A stretch of 64,000 nucleotides of DNA from Portulaca oleracea (lineage: Eukaryota > Streptophyta > Magnoliopsida > Caryophyllales > Portulacaceae). A program made the translations under genes and the position numbers. Shown here piece after piece: positions 49,201 to 60,671 of this stretch (positions within the stretch are counted from its first letter, which is position 1; each line of letters begins with the position of its first letter). The DNA lies in NCBI GenBank assembly GCA_029582165.1, contig CM055881.1:40954655-41018654 (forward strand), written 5' to 3'. Below the pieces are notes generated by a model. It saw only the letters and a program-made list of their open reading frames with translations. It was not told where the DNA came from and ran no database searches.

Positions 49201-52200
49201 GTTAAAGTGGATCAACGGCTATTTTAAAAATTCATAAGTGACGAGTATTATGAAATAAAGGACCTATAATAACTGAATTTAAATGTTTGGTGCAGTGAAG
49301 ATCTTAAAAATTCACAAGTAACAAATATTATGATATAGAAAATACTTATGATAAATAAATTTAAATTTAGAGAAACACAGGTGATCCTATGCCAATATTT
49401 GTACCCCTTGCATTCCTCGGTTAACATGTATTATTTTTAACTTTTTATGGTATTCAATATTTATGTGCTTTAATTATCTTTTTAGGAAATAAATAATCTG
49501 ACTTTTGGTCCGGACATTCAAAAATATAATCCGAACATTCAAAATACAAGGGAATGATATAAGCTTTTGGGGTGGTGTCCTAGTGCCGTGTTTTGAAGTA
49601 TTTATTTATTTGACTTGGTACAAGCCAAATTTTAGATTATTTAAATTTAATTTTCAAAGTCTCATATATTGAAACACACCCTCCCTCCAAAAGTTCATAT
49701 TATTCCAATTCCCTTATGGATTATTTGGCATGGGATTGACCAAATTACTGACTATATAAACTTAATTTTTCTACTTTTTATTAGTATATTCTTGAAAAAT
49801 TATAAAACTATGCTTTCATGAAAAAAACTCATTATGACTTGACTAATATGAAGTCTGATGATCTTAATATAGGCAATTTTTTTCCTGATGTAAACATATA
49901 TAAATCATAGTGAGAAATATCTAGGAGTGGACGGGTTATTGTAGAAGATACATACATGTATAAGATTGGAGCAGTAGCTATCAAGCCCTTAAATATGTGA
50001 ACCTTGTTAAGGAAAAGACTTGGTTTTATTGATGTGAAGGTAATGTTGTTCGAATCATGGATAATTGTTGAATGGCATTCAGTATGGTGACGTAGAGAGC
50101 AATCAAGTATAGGACGATATTCCTGTACTTATCCATGCATAATGTGCATGGAGAAATTATTGAATCTATCTGTACACAGTACCTTCATCCCCCAAAAATA
50201 ATTAAAGAAAAAATAGTAGTTGTGTTAAGTTTTTAATTAGGGCATGTTGTTCAATTCATCACAAAGTTATAACTTATTGTTTATTGATGAGTGGGACTGT
50301 GTGATGTTGCTGGCTAGAGTTAAAAGTATCACTTAAAAATAAGAATGATGGTTGATAAGTACTGATGAGTGATCAATAATATTATTATTGCCTTTTTCCA
50401 AGGTAATTAAAATTTTACTTTGTTTGACTTTATCTTGAGTTATTTTGTCTTACCATTCAAAAGAATAGGGCTATATATATTTTTAGGTAATTTATATTTA
50501 AATTTTTATTCAATTCAAAAAATTTATGTAAAAATAAAAAAGAAATAAGTCATGTGACATTTACCTACATCTACTACTTTATTTATCTAACCTTACCTTA
50601 CCTTACTTACACGTTCCCTACATTCAAAAAAAATAACAGGGTCTATATTATCTAATGTTAGATGTAGTCATGTTCTTTTGAATGGTAAGATAAGATAAGA
50701 CAAAGTAAGGTAAGATAAGATAAAATTTTACTTACCTTATAAAAGAATAGGACCTTAAGACATATTTATTGGTTTTACTACTTATCTTACTGCTTACCCT
50801 ACTATACTACCTAAAATAACTTATATACTATACTTAAAACCTTCAGGGTCCTTGAATACCTTCAACCATGGCAAAGCTATGCTATGATTTTCTTTGTTAC
50901 TATCATTCACCTCTTTTTGTCTCTGTGTTTCAATTAGTAAAAGGGATATGGATTTGGTAAATTTGGATAAGTTGGGCTAAGTTTGGGTAAATTCTGTAAG
51001 GTTCAACTCACCTAAAATATCTTAAGTGTGAAAACTATAAAGATAAAGGGGCAGTTTTGTGAACAAAGCTATAAGTAGAATTCGGGGAAGGTTCCACTAC
51101 AAAGTTGTAATGTAGGCAAATCCTACCTTGTTTTTCTGCAAGAAGCTGCTTCCAAGACTCAAACCCGTGAGGCCGTGACCTCACGATCACACGGCAACAA
51201 CTAAACCGTTGCGTCAAGGTTCCCCTTTATTAGTATGTAATCTATAATATACATACTTAATTGAAAAATATAGTATAATTGAATTCTATAAGGATAATAT
51301 CACATATAAATTATATTTTTATCAATAAGTTTTTAAATTTACAAAAACATGTAAACTATATTTAACGAATGTGATTGATTCGGTATGGTGTCATTTATAT
51401 TTGTTCGCATCACCAATAAACACAAAAATTAAAGTTAGAAATCATAATGCATATTATTTGACGAAATCAAGTATCCTTTGCCAAGACATATATCACCACC
51501 CTAATTAGATACAGTCTACTTGGTAAATATAGAGTTGGGCAAATTTAGATAAGTTTGTTTAAATTTTGGTAAGTTTTGATAAACAACTATATATAACTTA
51601 CCAAAATTAAGCATAACTCACTCGAATATAGCTAAATCAGTAAGTTATATGTGAGACTGTTTTACCAAAAAAATGATCGAGATGTGTAGAGCTTTGTTGT
51701 GTCTTGTTATGTATATAATGGTGACGAATGATTTATTTTGGGAAACTCTCGTAAAAATAAGTCTTTAATAAATTATTAGTCATATTCATATTAAAATATT
51801 ATTTTACTATGCCTTATTAGTTATAGTAAATTGTTAGAAAGGTTACTCTTAAAAAAGTCGGTTTCATGGTAATTTAAGGAGAGAGTCTCACCTTAGAATT
51901 GCATATTGAAGTTCACTTAAACTTATATATACTCCACCCGACCTTACACATAAAGAAAATAGACATAAGTTGATGCTAGCATCTAAATTCAAATCTAAAG
52001 CCACTTGTTAAGCACTCAATATATATTGAATGGAACTAATATTGTAGCAGAAACAAACAAGATAATTGATTTATGATGTAGGTATTAAGAAAATAAACAA
52101 GAACCATATAGAAGTGACGAAAGACAATGCTTTTACGTGGAAACCGAATGTAGGAAAAAATCACGGAGTAAGATAAAATCCACCATATAAGGTGAGAAAT

Positions 52201-55200
52201 TACAATAATGGATGAGATTGCAAACGATTTATAGCACAATGGTAATTATTTGAAGACTAAATGTAAATTCATGAATACTCCTACAACCTACATTTTTGGT
52301 ACTTGGGAAATGGGTGTCGGCACAAGCATGGATCCTAGGGTTCAACATGGTATCCCTAGAAATTGTGGATCCAAGGACACGACATCCAAGAGTCCAACAC
52401 GACACAGATACACGACCCAAAAGTTGTACAATATGTTAGTTATATTTGAAGAGAAATATTATAACTTTTTAAAAAAAGTTGCATAACACAATTAGATTCC
52501 TACTGTCCTTTTCCTTTTTCACTGTGTTTGATGTGTTTTGTTAATGAAAAAGACCCAAGCTTATGTACCAATACAGCGACCAATCGCCCAAGAATAGTAA
52601 ATGAAAACAGATGCAATTTTAATGAAACCCTAAAGCATATCTCTTACTTGCTACTCCCTCTCATCCATATTAATTGACAGTAAAACTAATTTTTTTTGTT
52701 ACAAAACAATTGTCAGTCTATTTCTCAGTACCTAATTTAATTATTTTATCTTTAATAATTATGTTAACTTTTTACTTTTTCAATTAATAAAAACTACTCC
52801 TATTCACATTCTCTCACTACCTACACCTTAGTATCCGAAAAAACACCTTGAAAAATAGTACTATTTAATTATGTGAGTAGTTTATTTAGTTAAATCTTAG
52901 TATGTGAATAATTTTGAAATATGTCAATTAAAATGGAACGGAAGGAGTACTAACTGATATGCCGCACATAACTACACATGACCATCACTATTCACTGGTC
53001 AGATCTATGCACTTAACTAACTTCTATCGTCTACAACCATGTCTGAGCATTCTTCGCACATGTTGTGTCCCGTGTCAGGTCGTACAGCCTCGAATGGCGA
53101 GTGCAGGTAACGTAGCTTACAACCTAGGGATAAATTGTAGGGAGATATCCTAAAAAGGTTCCTGCAGACAAATAATTAGTCACACTGAACTAGGTCGAAT
53201 GACCTAGTATTTATAGAAAACTCAAGAAACTTAGAAAAGTCTTCTAGTTGCAATCATCTGTCTGGAGATCTAACAATATAAGTCACAAGAAGGAAATAAT
53301 TTATTTTTAAAACTTGAGTTTGAATGGAATTGAAATGACGCCATAGCATCTGAAAAATGTCGTCTAAGTTACTAAATGGTGAACTAATAGTTACATTTTA
53401 TATGTGGCAACAGCATGGAGAGGATCCTGGAACGATATGAAAGATACTCGTATGCTGAGAGGCAGCTCACTGCACCTGATCCCAACTCCCATGTATGCAG
53501 AACTTGTTCCTTTTTTCAGTTTTTTGTAGACCTCAGAGTCCCATTAGAATGCTTGTAAAATTAATGGACATAATTTATATTTCGAGATGTTATTAACTCT
53601 CAGGTGAGCTGGTCTTTGGAGCATGCCAAACTTAAGGCTAGGCTGGAAATTCTGCAGAAAAATCACAGGTATAACTAGATAGTATTTGGTTTGGCGAAGT
53701 TTTTGTTAATTAGACCCACATTGACAGCCATAGTAGTTGACCAAAATTTTGTTTTTGAATGATACTTGTAGGCATTATATGGGGGAAGAACTTGATACTC
53801 TGAGTTTGAAGGAGCTTCAGAATTTAGAGCATCAGATTGACAGTGCTCTCAAACATATAAGGTCTAGAAAGGTATTTTTAGAGCATCATTATTTATTACA
53901 GCATTTTTGGGTCTATCTTTAATTGTGAATATGGTACAAGTAAAGGCACATTAATTCTCTTCTGTACATTAGTGTAAAAGCTATGTTATATTGCATATTG
54001 AATTCAAATTACAAAAAGAATATGGACATTATGCTTGACCGATAAGGGTGATTTGATTTGGTGTCATTTATGTTCTTTGAGGTAGCCATAAATAGTTAAA
54101 TACTAAGGCCCTTATGATTGATAATTAATCACATACAAGTCATAACTTTATAAAAAAAAAAAAAAAAAAGTTGGTGTCTAAATATTTAGAAATATTGACT
54201 TGATAAAAAGAACGACACTTAAAAAACAAAATGAAAATGTCTTGAGGTAAAACCCGATCATATTATCATCCCTTTAATTAGAAATCAGTTAATATCTTGG
54301 TTGTTTACTTTGTACCTAAGTACAGAAAGATACGTGGTTCTGTAGGTCTATGTAGTTGAAACTCAGCTGAAAGCAGCACATATAGTATGGGTAAAATTGC
54401 TGTGCTGTGCCCTAGTGAGCTTCCTGTATTCATGGAAGAATATTGGCAATGTTTTGCATTATTATTAAGTTTTGTTGTGCTCTTTATATTCTCAAGTCCC
54501 CTGATACTGAGCAAAAATATTACCATTGTTACTGATAAAACATGAAAAATAAGCTAATGAACTTTCTTATATTGCAGAATCAACTCATGTATGAATCAAT
54601 TTCTGAGCTTCAAAAGAAGGTAAGCAAGAGTGCCATGCACACATACATGTCTGCACATAAATCACTATCTGATATTCGAAAATCAACTCAATACCTTGTA
54701 ATTACTGATGATTAAACATGATTTCTGTCTGACAGGACAAAGCATTACAGGAACAAAACAACTTACTAGCAAAGAAGGTATACATTTTAAGCAATGTCAT
54801 TCATTCATTTACTGTCAAAACATTTTGAGAACTTCTGTTGGGTGCTGATCCAATATGAATATGAATGACATGGCTTGCAGATCAAGGAGAAGGAGAAGGT
54901 CCTGGTTCGAGATGTGTCTGAATGGGCCCCACAAAATCATGACCTTAACTCGTCCGCTTTCCTCATGCATCACGCTTTACCCTCCTTGAATATCGGGTTA
55001 GCCCTCGCTTTTGTTTGTGTGCTCTGATTTGTTATGTCAAAAACAAAGCCCCAAGACGATCGTATTGAGCAGTTGAGAACAGGTTTCTTGTGTGAGACAT
55101 TGATTACAGGGTACATACTCGAGCATGGGGCTTGTTGGAGTATGTACCATGTAATCTCACACAAGAAATCTGTTCTCAACAAGCTCATAGTGAGTAACAA

Positions 55201-55440
55201 CATAACAGATCATGTTTTAGCAAGCAATTATCAGTTCATTTATACAATTATACACAAAACAAAAGTCCGAGTGATTTAATAATAATGGAATTCAATGGCA
55301 GAGGGAGCTATCAAACTGGAAGCAGCTCAAGTGTGGTCGAAGAAGATCCCGAAGCAACACACCAACACCAACAAAATCGAGGCAACAGCGCTACTGCCCT
55401 AGTTCCATCCTGGATGCTCGGTCCACTCTCCGATCAGTAA
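46224..55440 (+). CDS. FUL-like: AP1/FUL (SQUA) MIKC MADS-box transcription factor, FUL-like, 8 exons
   Basis: Exons 46224-46408, 53414-53492, 53604-53668, 53772-53871, 54578-54619, 54736-54777, 54881-54996 and 55302-55440 join to 768 nt (255 residues). Exon sizes 185/79/65/100/42/42 are the AP1/FUL pattern. The MADS domain starts [20 protein letters not shown] and is followed by the clade signature [20 protein letters not shown] and [11 protein letters not shown]. The K domain has [40 protein letters not shown] and [14 protein letters not shown]. The C-terminus ends [14 protein letters not shown], a variant of the FUL motif (LMPPWML), with no AP1 farnesylation box. FUL-type proteins act in the nucleus in inflorescence identity, flowering and fruit development. 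Intron 1 is 7.0 kb, the usual regulatory intron of this clade. [10 protein letters not shown] in the MADS domain is an uncommon variant of DAEVALIVFS. Confidence 0.95.
47501..47790. repeat. Tandem duplication in FUL intron 1, about 125 bp unit
   Basis: AAGAAGTTGAACCTAGACTC at about 47505 recurs as AAGAAATTGAACCTAAACTC at about 47630. Each copy continues with GAGTCCATGA, ACGGTCTT or ATGGTCTT, and TTATTGTTCTCATTTTT. Confidence 0.8.
50418..50712. repeat. Foldback repeat in FUL intron 1
   Basis: CTTACCATTCAAAAGAATAG (about 50450) is the reverse complement of the segment TATTCTTTTGAATGGTAAG-like at about 50671. The flanks TTTGACTTTATCTTG and AAGATAAGACAAAG extend the pairing. It looks like an old MITE. 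Confidence 0.55.
51046..51228 (-). mobile_element. Au-type SINE, antisense in FUL intron 1
   Basis: The minus strand starts GGGGAACCTTGACGCAACGG with TTGTTGCCGTGTGATCG (A-box region). It continues with TCACGGGTTTGAGTCTTGGA (B-box region), AGCAGCTTCTTGCAGAAA, TTCCCCGAATTC and AAAACTGCCCCTTT. This order and sequence match the Au SINE consensus as I know it. It is diverged and therefore probably inactive. Being antisense, its pol III promoter points against FUL transcription. Confidence 0.88.
52183..52192. promoter_or_regulatory. Perfect CArG box in FUL intron 1
   Basis: CCATATAAGG fits CC(A/T)6GG exactly, the consensus bound by MADS-domain dimers. It lies about 1.2 kb before exon 2. One such match in 7 kb of AT-rich DNA can arise by chance. 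Confidence 0.4.
52654..52947. mobile_element. Stowaway-like MITE in FUL intron 1
   Basis: The ends CTCCCTCTCATCCATATTAA and AATTAAAATGGAACGGAAGG (then AG) are imperfect inverted repeats flanked by TA on both sides. TTGACAGT near the left and TATGTCAATT near the right extend the pairing. Confidence 0.75.
55066..55186. repeat. Hairpin-forming inverted repeat in FUL intron 7
   Basis: The left arm has TTGAGAACAGGTTTCTTGTG and ends GGGTACATACTC. The right arm starts GAGTATGTACCATGTAATC and ends CACAAGAAATCTGTTCTCAA. The arms pair over about 50 bases with two single mismatches and one six-base bulge (CATTGA), around a loop of about 15 bases. It is transcribed as part of the FUL pre-mRNA. A foldback MITE is the simplest reading; a young MIRNA-like foldback is possible. 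Confidence 0.85.
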
Positions 55441-56694
55441 GGGGAAGAAAAAAAAAAGACTGCACTATTGTACACATACACTGTGTTAAGCAAGAATTAT
55501 CAGGGAAATATTATGCATTTGAGACCAGAATAGTATATTATTGGCTACATATATATAGTTCCTCTTCCAAGATGAACAATTGTATCATCGTATGCTGTGT
55601 TTTTTGGGGTCCTCGGACTGAAGCAAATGGAGTATCCCAAGATCGAATGTGAAGTTGATATGGATCGATGAAGCATATAAGATGCATATATAATTAGTAC
55701 TAGTTATCTTGATCAGTTGATAATGTGTACATATGTAACTGATGAATTAAAGACCATTTATAATCTATGTATATGTATTGGCAGTTTTAGCCTTTTACAG
55801 GTACTGAGAATTTGGTTTCTACTGTCTTGTGCAGTTTCACTGTTTCAGGGTCATTTCTATCTGCTCATTGTAGCTTGGTTAGGTTCATGAATTGTGCTCA
55901 GGAACCAGGCTGGAGTATTCAGACTAATAAGTTGAGCCAAACTTGGTCATAGGCTCATAGCACAGCTAGGTGCATGGAGGAAGATTGCCTACATCTATAC
56001 TTTCACATTGTTCATTGGGTCAAATCCGGACTGACCCAGACCAAACCGGTTTGGATCGGAACCTGAAATAGCAAAGTCTTTGGACCTAAGACCAGACTGA
56101 AAACAACCGATCTCAACACAGACCAACCCAGATAGGATTTGGATCGGACCAATCCAGACCGGTTTGGACCAGTTGAGATATTTTTAAAATTTTTCTATTA
56201 AAATTTGTATAATGATGTATTAGTTAATTAATGTATGTCTTTGTTAGAATTTACACTGCAACATGTTCTTATTGTAATTAAAAAAATAACAAAATAATTT
56301 TTATTTTAACTTTCTCTCTCTCCTATTTCATCACCTCTCTTTCTCCTTTTCCCTCCCCCTCTCTCTCCTTGTTCTCCACTTTTGCTAGGAACAAGTCACT
56401 ATTCCTAACCCTTGCTCCCCACCCATTTTTCCTTTCACTTTTTTTCAGTTTTCCTCTCTCATCCATTCTCTCCAAGAAAAACACCATAAACAATACATAT
56501 TTCATGCATCTGTGCATATTTCATGCACCTATTTAACATGTGCTCCAAATATGTATGAGTGACAACTATATCATTGAGAGTAAATAATGGGTAGGTATCA
56601 ATGAACAATTATACTATTGAGAGTAAATAATTATCTTATTTGGAACACATGCTCCAAAAACATGTAATAAATTGCAATAAATCATAAGACTAAA

Positions 56695-56956
56695 GCCGTG
56701 TTCTTTTATGCGGTATTTTGCGGAATGGTGTGGTGGGGTGTGGTAGAATTGTGGTGGGGTATGGTGGAATTGTGTGGTAAGTTATTAGTATGTGGGGTAG
56801 GTGAGGAGAGAGAATGTAAAAAGTAGAGGAGAAAAGTGAGGAGGGAGAAAGGTGAGGAGAGAGAAAAGTAATGATTTGCGGTAAAATGCGGTGGGTTGTG
56901 GCAAATTACGGTAGGCTGTGGCACCGCAATTTATCAACCGCAAAAAAGAACACGGC
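56695..56956. mobile_element. TIR MITE, AGGCCCTGTTCTTTT family, copy 2
   Basis: The ends GCCGTGTTCTTTTATGCGG and CCGCAAAAAAGAACACGGC are near-perfect inverted repeats. CTAAA flanks both sides. The interior GTGGGGTAGGTGAGGAGAG and GTAAAAAGTAGAGGAGAAAA is shared with the 15311-15536 copy. Confidence 0.8.
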
Positions 56957-57338
56957 CTAAACACACTGTCTAGCATTAGCCTGCCCGAAGTAGTACAATT
57001 TCAGAGAAAAAACTGGAATAAGTAGAACTTGACGAGGAAGGAAGCGTCACTTTTGGGCCAAGCCCACAGGCTTAAACAGGGCCCATTTTAGCAATACACC
57101 TATTCTTTTTTGTCTTTCCCATCGGAACCACAAAAATTCAGTGTAATAAAATTACGAAGTATTTGCTGTTCGATGATGCTGGAGTACATCTTTTCATGTC
57201 ATGATATTATTTACAAATTTCTACTGTCCCATGTTTTGAAGAGATCAGACCATGCATGGTCTTCAACTCCTCATCTTTCCCATGCCTGATGAGCTGTCAA
57301 ACAACCCCTCCTGAGTAATATTCAACTAACCCAATCAG

Positions 57339-57339
<1 letters not shown>

Positions 57340-57366
<27 letters not shown>
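57340..57366. repeat. (AAT)n microsatellite
   Basis: About nine AAT units in the USP upstream region. Confidence 0.9.
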
Positions 57367-57369
<3 letters not shown>

Positions 57370-58025
57370 CAAAAACAATATTAAGATTTCCAGATTAGAT
57401 GATAACATTCTCTTATTATTTTATTTGGTACCAAGACTGTTCAAGGAAGCACACAATCAATCATCCAACTTTAGATTACGACAGATGACACTTAAACAAT
57501 ATGCATTATTGAATTTTGTGCCTCACAACCACAGTTTTGAGTAGGATAGGAATAGGATTCAATTCACAAACCACACGGTTGGATGCCTATGGTCAACATA
57601 ACCATTTATTAATACAAACCCTGTAATTAATTAACATAAACCCTATAATTAATTAGCACCAACCAATATGCTTTAAAATCCAAAAGCCTTAATAATGGGG
57701 AGCACGTTTAAGGAGGATCTTAATTTGCCCCCACCACCACCCCCCTGTCAAAATAAACAAAAACCCACCAACCAAACATACAAACAAACCAAGAAAATCT
57801 CAGTCAGTCGAGAAAACTGAGAAAATCATGACATAAACACAACACTATGGTGGTGGTGAATGGTGATCACCACGTCTAAATAAGTAAAATACCCACACCC
57901 TTTTCAGTCCTTTCTGTATTCTGCTCAGTCAAATGTGTGTTCTCAAGCTATATATGCCATTTCCTCCTCTCATTTTCTTCCTCATGTCACCCGAAAAACC
58001 GGAAAAAGAAGTGTCGAAAAGATAA

Positions 58026-59192
58026 ATGAAAGTGAGGATGATGAGAGTGTGTACCAGAGTGCCGGGGCTCTGCTTCAGATTCAGATTGAGCAAAGCAAGG
58101 CTCAAGGTGCGTGCACCGCCATTGCAGTCCAATCCAGCTTATAATTCCATCAAGAAGACCCACAAGGAGGAATTTTATGATGATGAGAGTGAGGTCGGAT
58201 CAAGCTTCAATAGCGATACCCCGAGAAGCAGTGAGGCTGCAAAGGAGGGCAACAGGATTATGATTGTGGTGGACTCGAGCCGGGAGGCCAAGGGTGCTCT
58301 CCATTGGGCTCTGTCCCATACTGTTCAGAAAGAGGACTCCGTCCTTCTTCTTCACATTGCTAAACCATGTAAAACTGGTGAGTTTCAGGGGCTTTTTTTT
58401 TCTTTTTTTGGTTTATGGGTAGGTTCATGTTGATGAAATTCAGTATATATGTCAAGTTGGCAACTACCAGCATCATCCAAGCTTCCCAACAAGGTTTCAG
58501 TACTTGGTAGAAGCCAAAAAAAAAAAGGTCCCTTGCGAGGAAATTGTGGGGTCGATGGGCCTATGCTTGTCTAAGGGCAGCTCAATGCTTACCCTTTGCC
58601 CCCGGCTTGTAAAGTTTGTTGGTAGTTACCTCGGACAAAAATGATGATGAAATTCAGTGACTTGTCAGAAAATACGGAGAGGGGTTTCCTAATGGTTGTG
58701 ATTGCTGAAAAATGCAGGTTCAAACACTCAGGATGATGTCGATCCCAAAGCTTATGGGCTGCTTTACACCATGAAAAGTGTGTGCCAAACTAGAAGACCA
58801 GGGGTATGTCTAAAAGAACATCATTCTGATCACTCTGCATTTTGATCATATACCATCCTGTCTATAACAAGCTAACAACAACGCGTAATGTGTTCACTGA
58901 ACAGGTACAAGTAGAAGTAGTAGCACTTGCAGGGAAGGAAAAGGGGCCAATAATAGTGGAACAAGCGACACAACAAAAGGCGTCGTTATTGGTACTTGGG
59001 CACAGAAAGCGGTCAGTGGGGTGGAGACTTTTTATGAGGTGGAGGGGCAGGAACAGAAGCAGCCAAAGCATCGTTGATTACTGCATCCAAAATGCTGACT
59101 GTATGACCATTGCAGTAAGGAGGAAGAGCAAGAAACTAGGAGGCTATTTGATTACTACCAAGCAGCACAAGAATTTCTGGCTCTTGGCCTAG
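58026..59192 (+). CDS. Universal stress protein-like (adenine nucleotide alpha hydrolase-like, MRH6 type), 3 exons
   Basis: Exons 58026-58377, 58718-58803 and 58905-59192 join in frame to 726 nt (241 residues) with GT-AG junctions. Residues 1-75 form a basic, then acidic, low-complexity leader (EEFYDDESEVGSS). The USP fold follows: NRIMIVVDSSREAKGALHWA (strand 1 and helix 1), VLLLHIAKP, VEVVALAGKEKGPIIVEQA, KASLLVLGHRKRS, and SIVDYCIQNADCMTIAV. The ATP-binding signature GxxG-x9-G(S/T) is not intact: after VLGHRKRS comes WRLFMRWRGRNRSSQS. Nucleotide binding is therefore doubtful. The ATG at 58026 was chosen as the first in frame; the ATGs at residues 5 and 6 are alternatives. From memory, similar USP genes in Arabidopsis sit beside SEP4 (MRH6, root-hair morphogenesis) and beside ER-ANT1, matching the neighbours here. 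Confidence 0.88.
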
Positions 59193-60671
59193 AGTTTTGG
59201 TCGAAATACAGATGGATCAAGAGGGTCGAATTGGGGGACCATGAGAAACTGTAAATGTTCATTGTATTGTACATTTGGAGAAATTCTCCGCTGACAAGTT
59301 TTTTTTCTATACTCTGAATAAATCTACCACTTTTTGCTATCGTGACAATGTCCTAGTCCAGCACAAGTAAACAATTGAGTACTGTAGAATGGTAAGGGAA
59401 GTAATTAAATAAATACAAGCATATTAATTCGAGCTTTCAAATGTGGTGGCAATTATGACCAAGATACTTGACACCCTATCATACATTTGTTTTTGTTTCA
59501 GGTGCAGACAGTAATAAAAATAATTGCTTTGGTCAAGAAAACACATTTAGCCTGGGCAACAAACAGTTAAAAAGGATTTTATTTCTTTGAGTTTTAAATC
59601 CTTAGAACTTTTAAGACAGTAGCATCATACATAGCCTTCATGTAAGCTCCACAGTCCAGTCCTTTCAACCACAACTCAACCAAAAACATTGACCATTATT
59701 GGCTGAACTTCCATTTATCTCTTATCATCATTTCCCACAAATAACACAAAGCAAGTAAAATCACAAATATTACAAGTCAATTAAACAAGAAGCCCTATCC
59801 TTGTCTGAGATAGAGGGGAACAGGGAGATGTCAATGCCAATGAAAAAAATGGCTTTTATAGATATTTGACCAAAACAAAGTTTTAAGGGATTTCCAGGCA
59901 CTTACAGAAGGAATTCCTGATTTTAAAAAAATGGCTTAGTAAAGATAGCTGTCCTCCCCGCAAGAATAATGTGACGAATATTCTCCTTCTTGGCTGTGAA
60001 TTTAACAAGTGAAGCAACAATATCAGTAAATCACGTAACACGTGATATGCGAAAATGCAACATCTGGAAAGAAAAATGAAGAGCAATACCTGCCTTTTTA
60101 GTGAGATGTAAGATCAACCAACAAAGGCCTCACTAATCACCTTGAAGAAGAAAACGCAAGCGATAAACACCATGCGCAATTCAGCCATGCTTTGAAGCAG
60201 TGTAATCCTCACAGTCACACCCCGTCTGCTACAGGGAACTATTAACTAAAAATAGTCATTACAATCCGAAGGTTCAAAGAAGGTTTTATCCCTCTCCCAC
60301 CACAATGCCCTTATGTGGTGAGTCATGAGTGATGATGCCCTTACATGGAGACTATCCCTCCCCCCTAAGAAAATATATATATACATAATAAAAACTGTGA
60401 AATTCCACTGAGAAAACTCTCAAATTCTGTGGCCATTAATGAGATTATATTTTATGAATCATCAAAATGTACATTATTACACTTTAAATAACACCTTAGA
60501 TCATAAACAAAGACATGAAAATAAAATTTTAAAACAAAAGTTATGAGGTCAATATCTTCAACAGGTTTTGGCTGTGATTTTTTTTTTTTTATAGTATATC
60601 CTTTTTTGAAGAATCAACAAATGTACAAGAACTAACTCTAAACAATACACACATGCTAGTATACAAAGATT
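59193..60671. other. Interval between the convergent USP and carrier genes
   Basis: These are the facing 3' ends of a plus-strand and a minus-strand gene. Probable 3' untranslated regions lie at both edges. The middle is AT-rich with no recognised element, and the short frames lack family features. Confidence 0.5.

Larger units (their letters stand above)
55441..58025. other. Interval between the FUL-like and USP genes
   Basis: Probable FUL 3' untranslated region to about 55800. A degenerate GGTTTGGATCGGAC-type stretch follows at 56010-56170, then a MITE (56695-56956) and an (AAT)n tract (57340-57366). The USP promoter and leader are probably from about 57700. There is no credible additional gene. 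Confidence 0.6.

Noticed and set aside
54970..55279. Similar open frames on both strands in FUL intron 7 (both reading ...FLCE...)
   Set aside because: The likeness between strands comes from the inverted repeat at 55066-55186, not from coding.
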